A stretch of 33,543 nt of DNA from Candidatus Methanofastidiosia archaeon (GTDB taxonomy: Archaea; Methanobacteriota_B; Thermococci; Methanofastidiosales; Methanofastidiosaceae). Of this stretch, positions 24,331-33,274 are shown one piece after another. Location of the stretch: the NCBI GenBank assembly GCA_003558335.1, contig PWMA01000123.1, positions 1 through 33,543 of the forward strand. The letters run 5' to 3'. The notes under the pieces were generated by a model. That model was not told the DNA's origin. It made no database searches and saw only the letters and a program-made list of their open reading frames with translations. Both the position numbers and the translations under genes were made by a program. How positions within the stretch are numbered: the stretch's first letter is position 1; the number at the start of each line of letters is the position of its first letter.

Positions 24331-25374
24331 TCACATCCTTATCTTCTTTCTATACCTTGCATAACGAGCATAGTCAATTTCTTCTCTTCTTTCAATGTAA
24401 GATTTAACTGATGGTGCATTTGCTCTTCTATCATTTATTTTATCTGTTACTTCGATAGAAAATGAATCACTCCCAGCTCCAGATCCATAAGATGTACAAA
24501 ATATCCTATCTCCCTCCTTAGAAATATCAAGAACTGAGGCAAGACCCAAAAGAGCCGAACCTGCGTAAGTATTACCTATGTAAGGCGATATTAATCCATC
24601 CATAATTTTTTCTTTTGGAAATCCAAGGATTTTTGCGACTTCTAGTGGGAATTTTCTGTTAGGTTGGTGAAATATAGCATAATCATAATCTTCTGGATTT
24701 GTTCCAAGCTCATCCATAAGTGCCTCTGAGCAATTGATCACATGTTTGAAATAGGAAGGTTCTCCAGTGAATCTGTTGCCATGTTTGGGGTAATGCTCAT
24801 GCTGTCTTCTCCAAAAATCAGGAGTATCTGTAACGTATGAAACTGAACTTTCAATAACTGCAAGACTTTCTTTTGAACTTCCAATAATATATCCTGCACC
24901 ACCTGCTGCAGCTGTATACTCAAGAGCATCACTTGGTGACCCTTGAGCAGTATCTACGCCTATCCCAAGGGCATAATTTGCCATTCCTGAACCAACATAT
25001 GCAATACATGCTTGAACTGTTTCGCTACCAGCCTTGCATGCGAACTCCCAGTCTGCAGCATTAACAAAAGGTGTTGCTGCAATTGCCTCTGCAACTATCG
25101 TAGAAGTTGGTTTTACGGCATAAGGTTTAGATTCTGTACCAATCCAGACAGCTTTTAGATCTTTAGGTTCTATACCAGCTCTTTTCAAGGCATTTCTAGC
25201 TATTTCTATAGCTATTGTAACAGAATCCTCATCAGATCCTGGAACTGATTTTTCTCTAATCGGCACAAGATTTGGGTCATTGCCCCACACTCTTGCAATC
25301 TCAGTATTTTGAATTCTATATTTGGGTATATAAACGCCATAACCTACTATACCTACAGATTTATTAGGTTTCAT
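24331..25374 (-). CDS. Hydroxymethylglutaryl-CoA synthase
   Basis: Adds acetyl-CoA to acetoacetyl-CoA to give HMG-CoA. The 347-residue archaeal-type enzyme has the [18 protein letters not shown] block with the general base Glu, catalytic Cys113 in [30 protein letters not shown] and the His of [10 protein letters not shown]. The ATG at 25374 follows a strong GGAGGAAT site. First gene of the mevalonate operon. Confidence 0.95.
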   Translation of the reverse strand: MKPNKSVGIVGYGVYIPKYRIQNTEIARVWGNDPNLVPIREKSVPGSDEDSVTIAIEIARNALKRAGIEPKDLKAVWIGTESKPYAVKPTSTIVAEAIAATPFVNAADWEFACKAGSETVQACIAYVGSGMANYALGIGVDTAQGSPSDALEYTAAAGGAGYIIGSSKESLAVIESSVSYVTDTPDFWRRQHEHYPKHGNRFTGEPSYFKHVINCSEALMDELGTNPEDYDYAIFHQPNRKFPLEVAKILGFPKEKIMDGLISPYIGNTYAGSALLGLASVLDISKEGDRIFCTSYGSGAGSDSFSIEVTDKINDRRANAPSVKSYIERREEIDYARYARYRKKIRM

Positions 25375-25451
25375 TAAATTCCTCCTTTACAAAGACGACT
25401 TTCTATAGATAAAAGAGATAAACATAATTGCGATATATTAGAAGTAAAATA

Positions 25452-25468
25452 AAATATATATAAATATT
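25452..25468 (-). promoter_or_regulatory. TATA box of the mevalonate operon
   Basis: On the minus strand an ATTTATATATATTTT-type element lies about 80-90 bp before the HMG-CoA synthase ATG, giving a short 5' untranslated region that contains the GGAGG site. Confidence 0.5.
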
Positions 25469-25506
25469 TCGGTATTAATGAAATATTCTATCGGCAAAAA
25501 CCGTTA

Positions 25507-27027
25507 TTATTTAATTTCTTTTATGTAGATTGACTTTTCCTTGTTGAGATCAATATTGATATCGCCAAGATCGATTTTACCTATTATATTTGTACCATCA
25601 AATTCTTCACCGGTGGGGCCATATGACTTGTCATCCTTTAGCCTTACTCCTATGAGGCCTTTATGTTGCCTTGACATGTTTGTAACTCCAACGTCTCCTC
25701 TCTTTGATATGTCAATTGGTGTATTTTCAGGTACTAATCCACTTGCTTCAAAAGACCTTCCCTCAAATGCTACAAGAGATACCGTTGGATGTGCAAATTG
25801 TATGTCAAGCTTTCCAATTGGTTTATTAATAAGGCCTGTTATTTTTCTAAAGTATTTTACAGTTTTTGGAGCTTTGTCTTCAAATAGCTCAATTTCAACA
25901 ATATTTTTTTTGTCTATGCCATATATCTTAACATTTTTGTTCTTAACTATGTCTGCTGTAAATGGAGGATCTTGATCTACCACTATCGCCTCATCAGAAG
26001 TATCGCCTTCCCTTTCTTGTTCGATTCCTTCTGCTTTAAGTTTATCTCCAACCTCCTTTTGTGTGAGTCCAAGAAGCATCAGAGTATGTGGGGAAGTCCT
26101 AACTGAAATTTTATCTCCCTTTTTTACCATATCAATTAATTCAGAACCCAACTCTATGATTCCGACAACTGAGTGATTAGGGGTTGTGATTCTTTCTTTT
26201 TTATATATATAGACAGTTCCTTTATCTTTTCCTTCAGTTCTAATAGAAACTGAGTTTTTCTTTCTTAAGTTAGAATTCTCACTTTCTACATCAAAACCTA
26301 TCAATCCTTTTGAAGCTACATAAGATTCAGAAACCTCATCAATAGTTATTTGACCATCTTTAGCAAGAGAAAAAATATGTTCCATCCCCATTGGAGCGAT
26401 CTCATTTAGTTTAATTAAAGCACAAGTAAATATTTTTTCACCATTTTTTGGTTTGTATAATAGATCAGTAGTAGTTTCAAAATCTCTTTCAACGCTAAAA
26501 ACTTCAACAGGCTCTATTGAAACTATTTCATCTCCTTCTTCCATCATGGATAGAACGTGTCGTCCTTGAGTAATCTTTCCAAGAGGGTTATTGGTACCGT
26601 AATCTCCTTTGTGAGTTTTTTGTGAAAGAACTATGTAGGTAGTGTTATTATCGTATCCTGCAAGTATAAAACTAACATCCCATGGATTATATATCTGCTC
26701 TTCTTTAATTGGTTTTAGATTTGTAGGAACTGCACCTATTGCTATAAGTGTTGAAGTCTTCCATCGAACGTTCTTCTTTTCAAAATGCTTTGATATCTCC
26801 TTAAAGAGCTTTCCTTCTTCGGTATCTTTAATTTTTACCACAAAAGAGCCTTTACTTGTCGTTACGAGAAACTCATCAAGGTATGAGGATTTTTCAGTTT
26901 CTTTCTTGATTATGCCAATAGTTGATCCTTTTTGATAAAATATGTTGTTTTCAGAAAAGATTTTTTCTAATGTAACTCCTTCTTTTATCTCAGTTTTATT
27001 GCCATCAACCTCTATATGCATATTCAT
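25507..27027 (-). CDS. Methanogenesis marker protein 3 (UPF0288)
   Basis: A 506-residue protein with the Mmp3 architecture: a small N-terminal beta-grasp-like domain (IEVDGNKTEIKEGVTLEKIF), then two cyclophilin-like halves ending in GDVGVTNMSRQHKGLIGVRL and GPTGEEFDGTNIIGKI. The family is confined to methanogens and close relatives, and to my knowledge has been found in preparations of the methyl-coenzyme M reductase activation complex. The ATG at 27027 overlaps the upstream stop (ATGA); an ATG two codons later (27021) has better spacing from GAGGG and may be the true start. This gene is the main evidence that the host is a methanogen. Confidence 0.9.
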   Translation of the reverse strand: MNMHIEVDGNKTEIKEGVTLEKIFSENNIFYQKGSTIGIIKKETEKSSYLDEFLVTTSKGSFVVKIKDTEEGKLFKEISKHFEKKNVRWKTSTLIAIGAVPTNLKPIKEEQIYNPWDVSFILAGYDNNTTYIVLSQKTHKGDYGTNNPLGKITQGRHVLSMMEEGDEIVSIEPVEVFSVERDFETTTDLLYKPKNGEKIFTCALIKLNEIAPMGMEHIFSLAKDGQITIDEVSESYVASKGLIGFDVESENSNLRKKNSVSIRTEGKDKGTVYIYKKERITTPNHSVVGIIELGSELIDMVKKGDKISVRTSPHTLMLLGLTQKEVGDKLKAEGIEQEREGDTSDEAIVVDQDPPFTADIVKNKNVKIYGIDKKNIVEIELFEDKAPKTVKYFRKITGLINKPIGKLDIQFAHPTVSLVAFEGRSFEASGLVPENTPIDISKRGDVGVTNMSRQHKGLIGVRLKDDKSYGPTGEEFDGTNIIGKIDLGDINIDLNKEKSIYIKEIK

Positions 27028-29459
27028 ACCCTCATCAATACAATGTCTTTAATACTATTATCCTTTTTACCTTTGAATATGTCAAAGACTTCTCGTCTTT
27101 CTCTTCCTTTTGAGTTTTGATAAACAACAAGCCAATAGGGAAGGTAAATCTCTTCACTTTTCCATACTCTAGCATTTCCAAGGTATTCGATCCCTTTCGT
27201 GATATCATTTTTTGTTATAAGTGATTCTATTACTTTCCCCGATAAATCTTTACTCTTAACAGAAAGATCAAGTTTTTTAATTTTTTTATCTTCAAATCCC
27301 TTGACCAATTTGAATTTAATTTTTGGTTTAACATTTATAGTATTTCCATTTTGTTTGCATTCAATAAGATCTTTTGATTCAAGATTTGATAATAATGAGT
27401 GAGTTTTTCTTGTTGTGTGTCCTGTTTCCTTTTTAATCTCTTGCAGCGTTGGATTTTCTCTGTCAAGGAGATACTCCAAAAAGTTTTTTTCATCAGGTTT
27501 GAGCTTATAAATTTCTGAAAATCCTAAAGTCCTTGAAACTTTTCCTTCCCATGTTACAAGCTCCCCTGTAATCCCATCAAAAAAACATGACATGCTTTTG
27601 TAACTGCCTTTCTTTGGCATATAGTCAAAAAATACTCTGATCAACGGGTAGAATATAGGATTTATTTCCTTTACCTCCTCAGAGTGCAATGAAATCTTTT
27701 TTCTATTTTTGATGGCAATCTCTTTTATCTCTTCATAGCTTATTTCGCCCGATATAGCCGGTGCTATCCTTATGCCTCTAAAATCAGGCTCTATAAGATC
27801 TTGATAGTCAGTTTCAAAATTTTCTAAAACTTCAAAATTTTCTATAAACTCTTCATTTTCATCTATTGAAGGTATCTCTATTGGAATTCGTTTTAATACT
27901 GGTTTTGGCTCTACATATTCGGACTCCGTTAAGTCAAATTCCCCTTCTAGTCTCAACTCTTCTACTATATCTTCAAATGAAAAGTTAAGTTTGTATTCCT
28001 CATTTGCTATGTTTACTACTTCTTCCATTTCTATAACAGGTCTCTTCTGACGGTACTTTTCCAAAATAAGATTTTTGACGTTTCTTTTCATAAGATCTGG
28101 GTCAATGTCAAGCATGGGGTGTCTTTCTCTTCCCTCATGTTGACTTATCCTTGGCCGTACAGATATTAAAAATGCTCTTGAAGTCAACTCTTCTTTATCC
28201 CCTATTATAGCACTACCTATAGGAAGTGAACGTATGAATCTAAAATCAGCAAGTTTGTTTGGAATTTCTGAAGGCATTCTTTGTAAAACTGCCTTTATGT
28301 CGTCTTGATAAACTAGCTTGTGACAGATAAGTAGGTCAACTTGGGACAGTATTCTTGAATCAATCGCCGAGGGTTGTTGAGTTGCTAAAACAATAGAGCA
28401 TCCAGGCTGTCTTCCTTGTCTAACATACTCTATAAGGCTATCTGTTGCAGCTGTTGCCCTTCCTCCTCTTGGCACAAGAATATGGGCTTCATCTATCATA
28501 AGCCATGTCACAGGCACATTACCAATTAAATTAATATCGCCCATAGCTTCTTGTCTTGAGATAACCTTCCTTGCGTTTAAGATATTCCTTGAAAGAAGTC
28601 CAACTACAAGAGCTCTGACGTTATCCTCTAAAAAACTAACATCAATCACAGAGACTTGACCTCTTTTTGAAAGATCGTTTAACTTTGTTCCATTCTTATC
28701 AAAAATTCCCCATTGGATTGCCCCTGTAAGTCTTGCTGTTAATGCTCTCCTAGTGTTCTCCTTAAAACCTCCTTCTCTAGAAGATACACTTTCTTCAGTT
28801 TCAATAGTTTTTATCATTTCTTCAATGCCATAGCCATCACCTAGGCCAGAGATAAATTTTCCATCGGTAGTTGTATATCCGTCCCTAGTTTTTTCTATGA
28901 CTCTTTCAATTAAGAGGCCCATAGTATCAAATCTTTCGATATCAAAAGTAAGACACCAATCTTCTACCCTTAATTCTGATGGTTTAATCTTAAAGATATC
29001 ATCCCATGTTTCTTTAGGTGCTTTTTTGACATAACCTTTTGGGATAAAGACTTTAACGTTTTTAATACCTGTGGACCTTAATCCCCATTTCTCAAGTAGT
29101 TCTGCTTCATTTGAGACTTTGTTCTTCTGCTTCATACTCCAAAAAATACCCATGGGATCTATTATTACAATACCTACAGCATCATTTTTTAGAGCCATCT
29201 CTTCAACAATTACTCCAAGCGTGTAGGACTTTCCACTACCTCGCATTCCACATATGAAAATCGCATGAGGACTTATACTGTCAAGAAATAACTTTCTATT
29301 GAAGTGATTTTGCCATTTGTTACTTGATTCATTTATTTTTCCAATATAAAGAGCAGCTTTACTTCCATATTTTTCGAGTATACTCTTTTTTCTACCGACG
29401 TATGATCCTTCTCCATCATGGAGAAGCTCTAAGCTTTCATCAATATCTATCATGTTCAC
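27024..29459 (-). CDS. HerA/VirB4-like ATPase with C-terminal winged-helix region
   Basis: An 811-residue FtsK-HerA superfamily ATPase (DUF87 type). Walker A is GMRGSGKS (71-78), Walker B is WLMIDEAH (319-326), and the sensor segment is LATQQPSAIDSRILSQVDLLICHKL (about 358-382). After an acidic linker (about 530-570), the C-terminal third contains a helix-turn-helix (PTLQEIKKETGHTTRKTHSLLSNLESKDLIE) and a last domain ending in WLVVYQN and a basic tail. The partner nuclease NurA of DNA-repair HerA is absent; here the gene is coupled (ATGA) to methanogenesis marker 3. It starts at GTG 29459 or ATG 29453. DNA translocation or remodelling is likely, but the substrate is unknown. Confidence 0.85.
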   Translation of the reverse strand: MNMIDIDESLELLHDGEGSYVGRKKSILEKYGSKAALYIGKINESSNKWQNHFNRKLFLDSISPHAIFICGMRGSGKSYTLGVIVEEMALKNDAVGIVIIDPMGIFWSMKQKNKVSNEAELLEKWGLRSTGIKNVKVFIPKGYVKKAPKETWDDIFKIKPSELRVEDWCLTFDIERFDTMGLLIERVIEKTRDGYTTTDGKFISGLGDGYGIEEMIKTIETEESVSSREGGFKENTRRALTARLTGAIQWGIFDKNGTKLNDLSKRGQVSVIDVSFLEDNVRALVVGLLSRNILNARKVISRQEAMGDINLIGNVPVTWLMIDEAHILVPRGGRATAATDSLIEYVRQGRQPGCSIVLATQQPSAIDSRILSQVDLLICHKLVYQDDIKAVLQRMPSEIPNKLADFRFIRSLPIGSAIIGDKEELTSRAFLISVRPRISQHEGRERHPMLDIDPDLMKRNVKNLILEKYRQKRPVIEMEEVVNIANEEYKLNFSFEDIVEELRLEGEFDLTESEYVEPKPVLKRIPIEIPSIDENEEFIENFEVLENFETDYQDLIEPDFRGIRIAPAISGEISYEEIKEIAIKNRKKISLHSEEVKEINPIFYPLIRVFFDYMPKKGSYKSMSCFFDGITGELVTWEGKVSRTLGFSEIYKLKPDEKNFLEYLLDRENPTLQEIKKETGHTTRKTHSLLSNLESKDLIECKQNGNTINVKPKIKFKLVKGFEDKKIKKLDLSVKSKDLSGKVIESLITKNDITKGIEYLGNARVWKSEEIYLPYWLVVYQNSKGRERREVFDIFKGKKDNSIKDIVLMRV

Positions 29460-29504
29460 TAAAAAGATATAAAAAGGTACATAATTAAAACCTTTTCGGA
29501 TTTC
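29460..29504. promoter_or_regulatory. Compact divergent promoter region
   Basis: Only 45 bp separate the HerA-like gene from the TGT-family gene. TATAAAAA at 29468-29475 sits about 30 bp before the plus-strand ATG. On the minus strand an AT-rich element TTTTAATTAT (about 29480-29490), preceded by CCGAAAAGG, sits about 30 bp before the HerA start. Both mRNAs are therefore probably leaderless. Confidence 0.45.
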
Positions 29505-30548
29505 ATGGATATAATTTCTAAGATTAAGACGTCTAATGGAACTATAAAAACTCCTGCTCTGTTACCTGTGTGTGCCCTTACCTATGGTGTATGGGATGTA
29601 TTTATTGAAGAAAAAGTAATTCCTCCTTGGAAACTTTCAGAGGCAACTATGTTTTCTTTAGAGTATGTAAGGAACACAAAATATGAGGAAAAAGTTTCAG
29701 ATGGATTTCACAAACTTTTTACAGAAAAAAAACCGATATTTGTTGATTCTGGAGGCTTTCAATCAATGAAAAAAGGAATTGAAAGAGATCCAATTGACGT
29801 TCTTCGATTCCAAGAAAAACTAAAAGCCGATGTAGCCGCAACTTTTGATTATCCAGTGCCTTTGAATATAGATAATTCTGAGTATATTTTGATGCTTGAA
29901 AAGAGCATTAATAGTGCTAATCTTGCATTGCAAAATAAGAAAAGAAAAGAGATGCTCTTATATGCATGTGTTCACGGTTTTTCAGACAAAGAAATAGACT
30001 GGTATTTTTCAAAACTCGATCATGATTTTGATGGTTATGCAATAGGCTCCTTAGTACCAAGAAAAAATGACTATAAATCACTCATCAAAATAATTTATAG
30101 AGCAAAAATGCATACACACAAAAGAGAGAAACCCCTGCATTTATTTGGAGTTACGGGATTTCCAATGTTGTATGCTTTAAGTTTTATGGGAGTTGAAACA
30201 ATGGACTCATGGACATATCTTGTAGCTTCAATTTATAAAGAGTATATTCATCCTGAAACGCTTAAAAGAGTTAGAATGAGAAAAGTTGGCGACATACCTA
30301 AATGCGAATGTTTTGTATGTAGTGAATTTGGCATGGATGACTTTTTAGGTGCTACAAGCGTTCCTCAAGCGTATCTTGCAATTCACAATTTGAATATATT
30401 TATGCGCGAGATGAAACTTATAAATGAGCATGTGAATCGAAATAGTATTGAAGAACTTATTGAAGAAAAAAGTAAAAAAAATCAGAGAATAAAACTAGTC
30501 TATGACTATGCAAAAAACTATCTAAAAAATAATAAAATCATTGAATGA
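29505..30548 (+). CDS. tRNA-guanine transglycosylase family protein, catalytic domain only
   Basis: A 347-residue TIM-barrel protein of the TGT superfamily, which swaps guanine for a 7-deazaguanine base. Asp81 in FVDSGGFQ is the base-recognition Asp. The AIGSLVPRK segment forms the substrate loop. Asp234 in GVETMDSW aligns with the nucleophile. The zinc site is Cys267-x-Cys269-x2-Cys272 with His294 (AIHNL). Archaeal TgtA proteins are far longer and carry PUA domains, which are missing here. It could be a tRNA archaeosine enzyme working with a separate PUA partner, a paralogue of unknown target, or a DNA-modifying DpdA relative. No preQ0 or Dpd genes are nearby. Its transcript is probably leaderless. 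Confidence 0.82.
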   Translation: MDIISKIKTSNGTIKTPALLPVCALTYGVWDVFIEEKVIPPWKLSEATMFSLEYVRNTKYEEKVSDGFHKLFTEKKPIFVDSGGFQSMKKGIERDPIDVLRFQEKLKADVAATFDYPVPLNIDNSEYILMLEKSINSANLALQNKKRKEMLLYACVHGFSDKEIDWYFSKLDHDFDGYAIGSLVPRKNDYKSLIKIIYRAKMHTHKREKPLHLFGVTGFPMLYALSFMGVETMDSWTYLVASIYKEYIHPETLKRVRMRKVGDIPKCECFVCSEFGMDDFLGATSVPQAYLAIHNLNIFMREMKLINEHVNRNSIEELIEEKSKKNQRIKLVYDYAKNYLKNNKIIE

Positions 30549-30587
30549 TAATAACAAATATTAATTTATTAATCTAAGGGGAAAATC

Positions 30588-31580
30588 GTGGAAATTAAAG
30601 TTTTGGAAAGTTTAGATAAGCTAAAACTGATGGAAGAAGTATTCAATCAAATGAATGTTTATGTAATGATCTTGGATGATAAAAATAATATACTAATTAT
30701 AAATAACAAAGTTAAAGAAGACTTTGGCAATATTATTGGCAAAAAATGTTATGAGGTCCATCACAAGTCTTCAATTCAACCTGAATTTTGCGCAATGAAT
30801 TTGATAAAAGATGGCAAGCCAGGGAAAGAAACTTTTTTTGATGATGCTGTTACAAATAAGTGGTATGATATAATAGTAAGCAAAGTCATTATTGGGGATA
30901 GTAACTTTTATGTACATTTGATGACTGATGTCAATGAAAGACACCTATCTCAACAGAGAATAGTCGATCTAAATCAAACATTAAGAATTTTAAATAAAAT
31001 TTTAAGACATGATATTCTAAACAATATTTCAGTTGTAATGATGTCTTTAGAACTTATGGAAACAAAGGACTCAGATCTCAAAAATCGAGCTTTTTCTGCA
31101 ATTAATAAAAGCATTGAGCTAGTAGATAAACTGAGAGATCTAGAGTCTGCAATATCTTCTGGTATGGAACTTAAACCATATGATGTTAATCTCATAATAA
31201 CAGAACTTAGTCTAAATTATCCTGAAGTAAGGATTAAAGTTCAAGGTGAGTGCAAAGTTTTAGCCGATGAGGCTTTAATCTCAGTATTTGATAATCTAGT
31301 AAGAAACGCGATACTTCATGGCGAAACTGATCAAATCGATGTTGCAATTGAAAAAATGGACAGTTTCTGTACTATAAGTTTTTCTGATTATGGTAAAGGA
31401 ATACCTCAAGAAATAAGAAAAAATCTATTCCAAGAAGGCATAGCTTATGGTAAAAATAAAGGAATGGGCCTTGGGCTGTATATAGTGCAAAAGACTATTT
31501 CCAGGTACGGTGGGAAGGTCTCATTTGAAGATAATTCTCCCAAAGGTACTACCTTTATTTTGAAGTTAAAAAATGCTTAA
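30588..31580 (+). CDS. PAS-domain sensor histidine kinase
   Basis: A 330-residue cytoplasmic kinase with no membrane segment. An N-terminal PAS domain (about 12-125; IGKKCYEVHHK is a typical PAS turn) is followed by a HisKA-like helix with phospho-acceptor His141 (ILRHDILNN). A HATPase domain follows, with its N box in DNLVRNAILHG (235-245), G1 in DYGKGIP (267-273) and G2 in GMGLGL (292-297). No receiver domain and no adjacent response regulator, as is common for archaeal orphan kinases. Starts at GTG, six bases after GGGG, 39 nt after the TGT-like gene. Confidence 0.92.
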   Translation: MEIKVLESLDKLKLMEEVFNQMNVYVMILDDKNNILIINNKVKEDFGNIIGKKCYEVHHKSSIQPEFCAMNLIKDGKPGKETFFDDAVTNKWYDIIVSKVIIGDSNFYVHLMTDVNERHLSQQRIVDLNQTLRILNKILRHDILNNISVVMMSLELMETKDSDLKNRAFSAINKSIELVDKLRDLESAISSGMELKPYDVNLIITELSLNYPEVRIKVQGECKVLADEALISVFDNLVRNAILHGETDQIDVAIEKMDSFCTISFSDYGKGIPQEIRKNLFQEGIAYGKNKGMGLGLYIVQKTISRYGGKVSFEDNSPKGTTFILKLKNA

Positions 31581-31605
31581 CTATCTAAAATAAATAATAA
31601 TACTT

Positions 31606-31872
31606 TTATTTATTGTCATCTAAATATCTATAATGTTGGACTCCAAGAACTTCTTCAAAATGCTCAGGCAAAACTACCCACTCAGGATCTTCAATTATGT
31701 ATTCAACAGGAAAATGAGTGTGACGAGTTTTAATGTAACACCAAAGTATATCATCTTCGATTAGATATTCGTACCCTTCAGAGCTATCAGCGAAAAAAGG
31801 GATAGTGTTTGTATAATTTACAGCCAAAATTATAATTACAGCCATCATCAATAAGCTAAATAACTTTTTCAT
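31606..31872 (-). CDS. Small secreted or membrane-anchored protein of unknown function
   Basis: An 88-residue protein. The N-terminus (MKKLFSLLMMAVIIILAVNY) is a signal peptide or single membrane anchor. The remainder is outside the membrane and rich in acidic and aromatic residues (YEYLIEDDILWCYI, IIEDPEWVVLPEHF, HYRYLDD) with one Cys. The ATG at 31872 is preferred over one four codons upstream because GGTGA sits five bases before it. No family recognised. It converges on the histidine kinase gene. Confidence 0.6.
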   Translation of the reverse strand: MKKLFSLLMMAVIIILAVNYTNTIPFFADSSEGYEYLIEDDILWCYIKTRHTHFPVEYIIEDPEWVVLPEHFEEVLGVQHYRYLDDNK

Positions 31873-31966
31873 AAAAATCACCATTTTTAGTTTTCTCGTA
31901 AAAAATTAAATAGTTCATCAGATTAACCTCACATTAGATAATCAAAAAAATATATAGTCATTCTGC

Positions 31967-32001
31967 ACCAAAGAGATTATACAAAGTAACGTACCTTTGG
32001 T
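31967..32001. promoter_or_regulatory. Inverted repeat in a divergent promoter, possible operator
   Basis: ACCAAAG (31967-31973) and CTTTGGT (31995-32001) form a 7-bp inverted repeat with 21 bases between them. Inside is a second CAAAG. It lies between the divergent small secreted-protein gene and the winged-helix gene, upstream of the latter's TATA-like CTTATAAG (32042-32049). Binding by the adjacent regulator is a guess. Confidence 0.3.
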
Positions 32002-32083
32002 ATATTATATTTTTAAATAATCTAAACAATACAATATATCACTTATAAGGACCTAGTTGTAATCTAGATTGTCTCTTCGATGA

Positions 32084-32392
32084 ATGGTTGATCTAATGAG
32101 TATTAATTACAGAAGTAGCAACAGGATAATTCTACAAATTCTCGAGTGTATACTTAAGAAAAAAACATCTCAAAGAAGAGTCTTAAAAACACATATAATA
32201 CAGTATGCAAATCTAAAAACAACAACTGCGGAGAAATATCTTAATTCGCTTGAAAATGCTGAATATATAAAAAGAATTGAAGCTACTTGGGGTAAAAGAT
32301 ACGTAATATTTTATGATATTACTGAAAAAGGCATTGAAAGATATAGGTGGTTTTCAAAACTTGATGAGGAGTTGGATGATTTAAATGAATGA
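32084..32392 (+). CDS. Winged-helix DNA-binding protein
   Basis: A 102-residue single-domain winged helix: IILQILECILKK, then LKTHIIQYANLKTTTAEKYLNSLENAEYIKRI (helix-turn-helix) and the wing KRYVIFYDITEKGIERYRWF. This is a common archaeal small-regulator layout. The ATG at 32084 may be replaced by one at 32096. Its 3' end overlaps a membrane-protein gene by 8 nt, suggesting the two act together, as in regulator/sensor pairs. Confidence 0.75.
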   Translation: MVDLMSINYRSSNRIILQILECILKKKTSQRRVLKTHIIQYANLKTTTAEKYLNSLENAEYIKRIEATWGKRYVIFYDITEKGIERYRWFSKLDEELDDLNE

Positions 32393-32771
32393 AGGACATA
32401 TTAATCTATTGTATGATTTAGTAGAATATATGGAAAGAGAAAGAAGGAGGCTATTTATTGCCACAGTTATTGTACTTTTAGTTGTTCCGCTGGCACTCGT
32501 TTTAAATATTATAGGTTTTTTTTCAATTACTCGATGGATACTAATTACAGATGCAGATTTTATTGGAACTCTATTTAGGGGAGGAAGATCATTTTTCTCA
32601 ATTTACTTCGTGGTAACTTTAAACACAATTACTAGCATCGCTCTTGTATTTCTTGGAATAAAGAATCTTTTATTCCTTAAAGCATGGGATAAAAAACTTA
32701 ACAAAATTAAAAAGATAGAAAAGAAAATTCACGATGAAGTTTTTAAAGATAAAGGATTAATTGAAAACTAA
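32385..32771 (+). CDS. Two-helix membrane protein paired with winged-helix gene
   Basis: A 128-residue protein with an N-terminal amphipathic helix ending in ERERRR. It has one membrane segment near residues 24-46 (FIATVIVLLVVPLALVLNIIGFF) and a second near 71-95 (IYFVVTLNTITSIALVFLGIKNLLF), then a Lys-rich cytoplasmic coiled-coil tail (KLNKIKKIEKKIHDEVFK). No catalytic motif seen. It overlaps the winged-helix gene, so co-expression is likely. Family not recognised. Confidence 0.7.
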   Translation: MNEGHINLLYDLVEYMERERRRLFIATVIVLLVVPLALVLNIIGFFSITRWILITDADFIGTLFRGGRSFFSIYFVVTLNTITSIALVFLGIKNLLFLKAWDKKLNKIKKIEKKIHDEVFKDKGLIEN

Positions 32772-32876
32772 TAAGATATACAAAATTTATAACTTTATAT
32801 AATTGAAGCTAGTGTTAATTCCAATAAATAGAATTTAGCATTGTAATGTATTTTTCTTATCCTCTAATCCAAACAA

Positions 32877-33155
32877 TTAAGATTTAACTTCTTCCATCAT
32901 GCTTTCTATATGATTTCTTAAAGTGTCTATAACTTTTTTTCTTAAAAAGATACAATCTTTTGAAGCCTCTTTTTTGATGTTCATTAGATCTTCTTGAGTT
33001 TCTTCTTTTTTATTTTCTAATTTTTCAGAGATCTTTTTTAAATCATTATTTAGTTCTGAAACATCTACCCCTTGATCTTCAAGTTTTTTTATTGATAGCT
33101 CTAGTTGGGATAGCGTTTCTCGAATATCATCTAAGTTTGAATTTTTTGTTTCCAT
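32877..33155 (-). CDS. Small coiled-coil protein
   Basis: A 92-residue, highly charged protein with heptad-like spacing through most of its length (LSQLELSIKKLEDQ, LNNDLKKISEKLENKKEE, VIDTLRNHIESMMEEV) and one Cys. It has no membrane segment or known domain. It is probably an oligomeric helical protein; function unknown. Codon use resembles the host. Confidence 0.55.
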   Translation of the reverse strand: METKNSNLDDIRETLSQLELSIKKLEDQGVDVSELNNDLKKISEKLENKKEETQEDLMNIKKEASKDCIFLRKKVIDTLRNHIESMMEEVKS

Positions 33156-33274
33156 ATATATCTGCCTTAATTGATTTAAATAAAATGTTTTTTAACTTTA
33201 ATGGAAATTTTATTTAAGTTAAAGATATGATATGTATTAAGATATTTTGGAAATTTTTAGCATTTTTATAGATA

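Noticed and set aside
25541-25975. Plus-strand 144-codon frame opposite methanogenesis marker 3
   Set aside because: Antisense to a conserved gene with Ser/Pro/Phe-rich shadow composition.
27024-29459. HerA-Sir2 or HerA-DUF4297 type antiphage system
   Set aside because: The partner gene is methanogenesis marker 3, not Sir2 or a nuclease, and the gene sits in a housekeeping context rather than a defence island.
29505-30548. DpdA-type DNA deazaguanine modification island
   Set aside because: Only one TGT-family gene is present. No other Dpd genes, preQ0 synthesis genes or restriction partners occur nearby, so the island call is not supported.
31588-31618. AT-rich inverted repeat after the histidine kinase as a terminator
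   Set aside because: The stem is made only of A/T pairs and part lies inside the convergent small gene; too weak to call.
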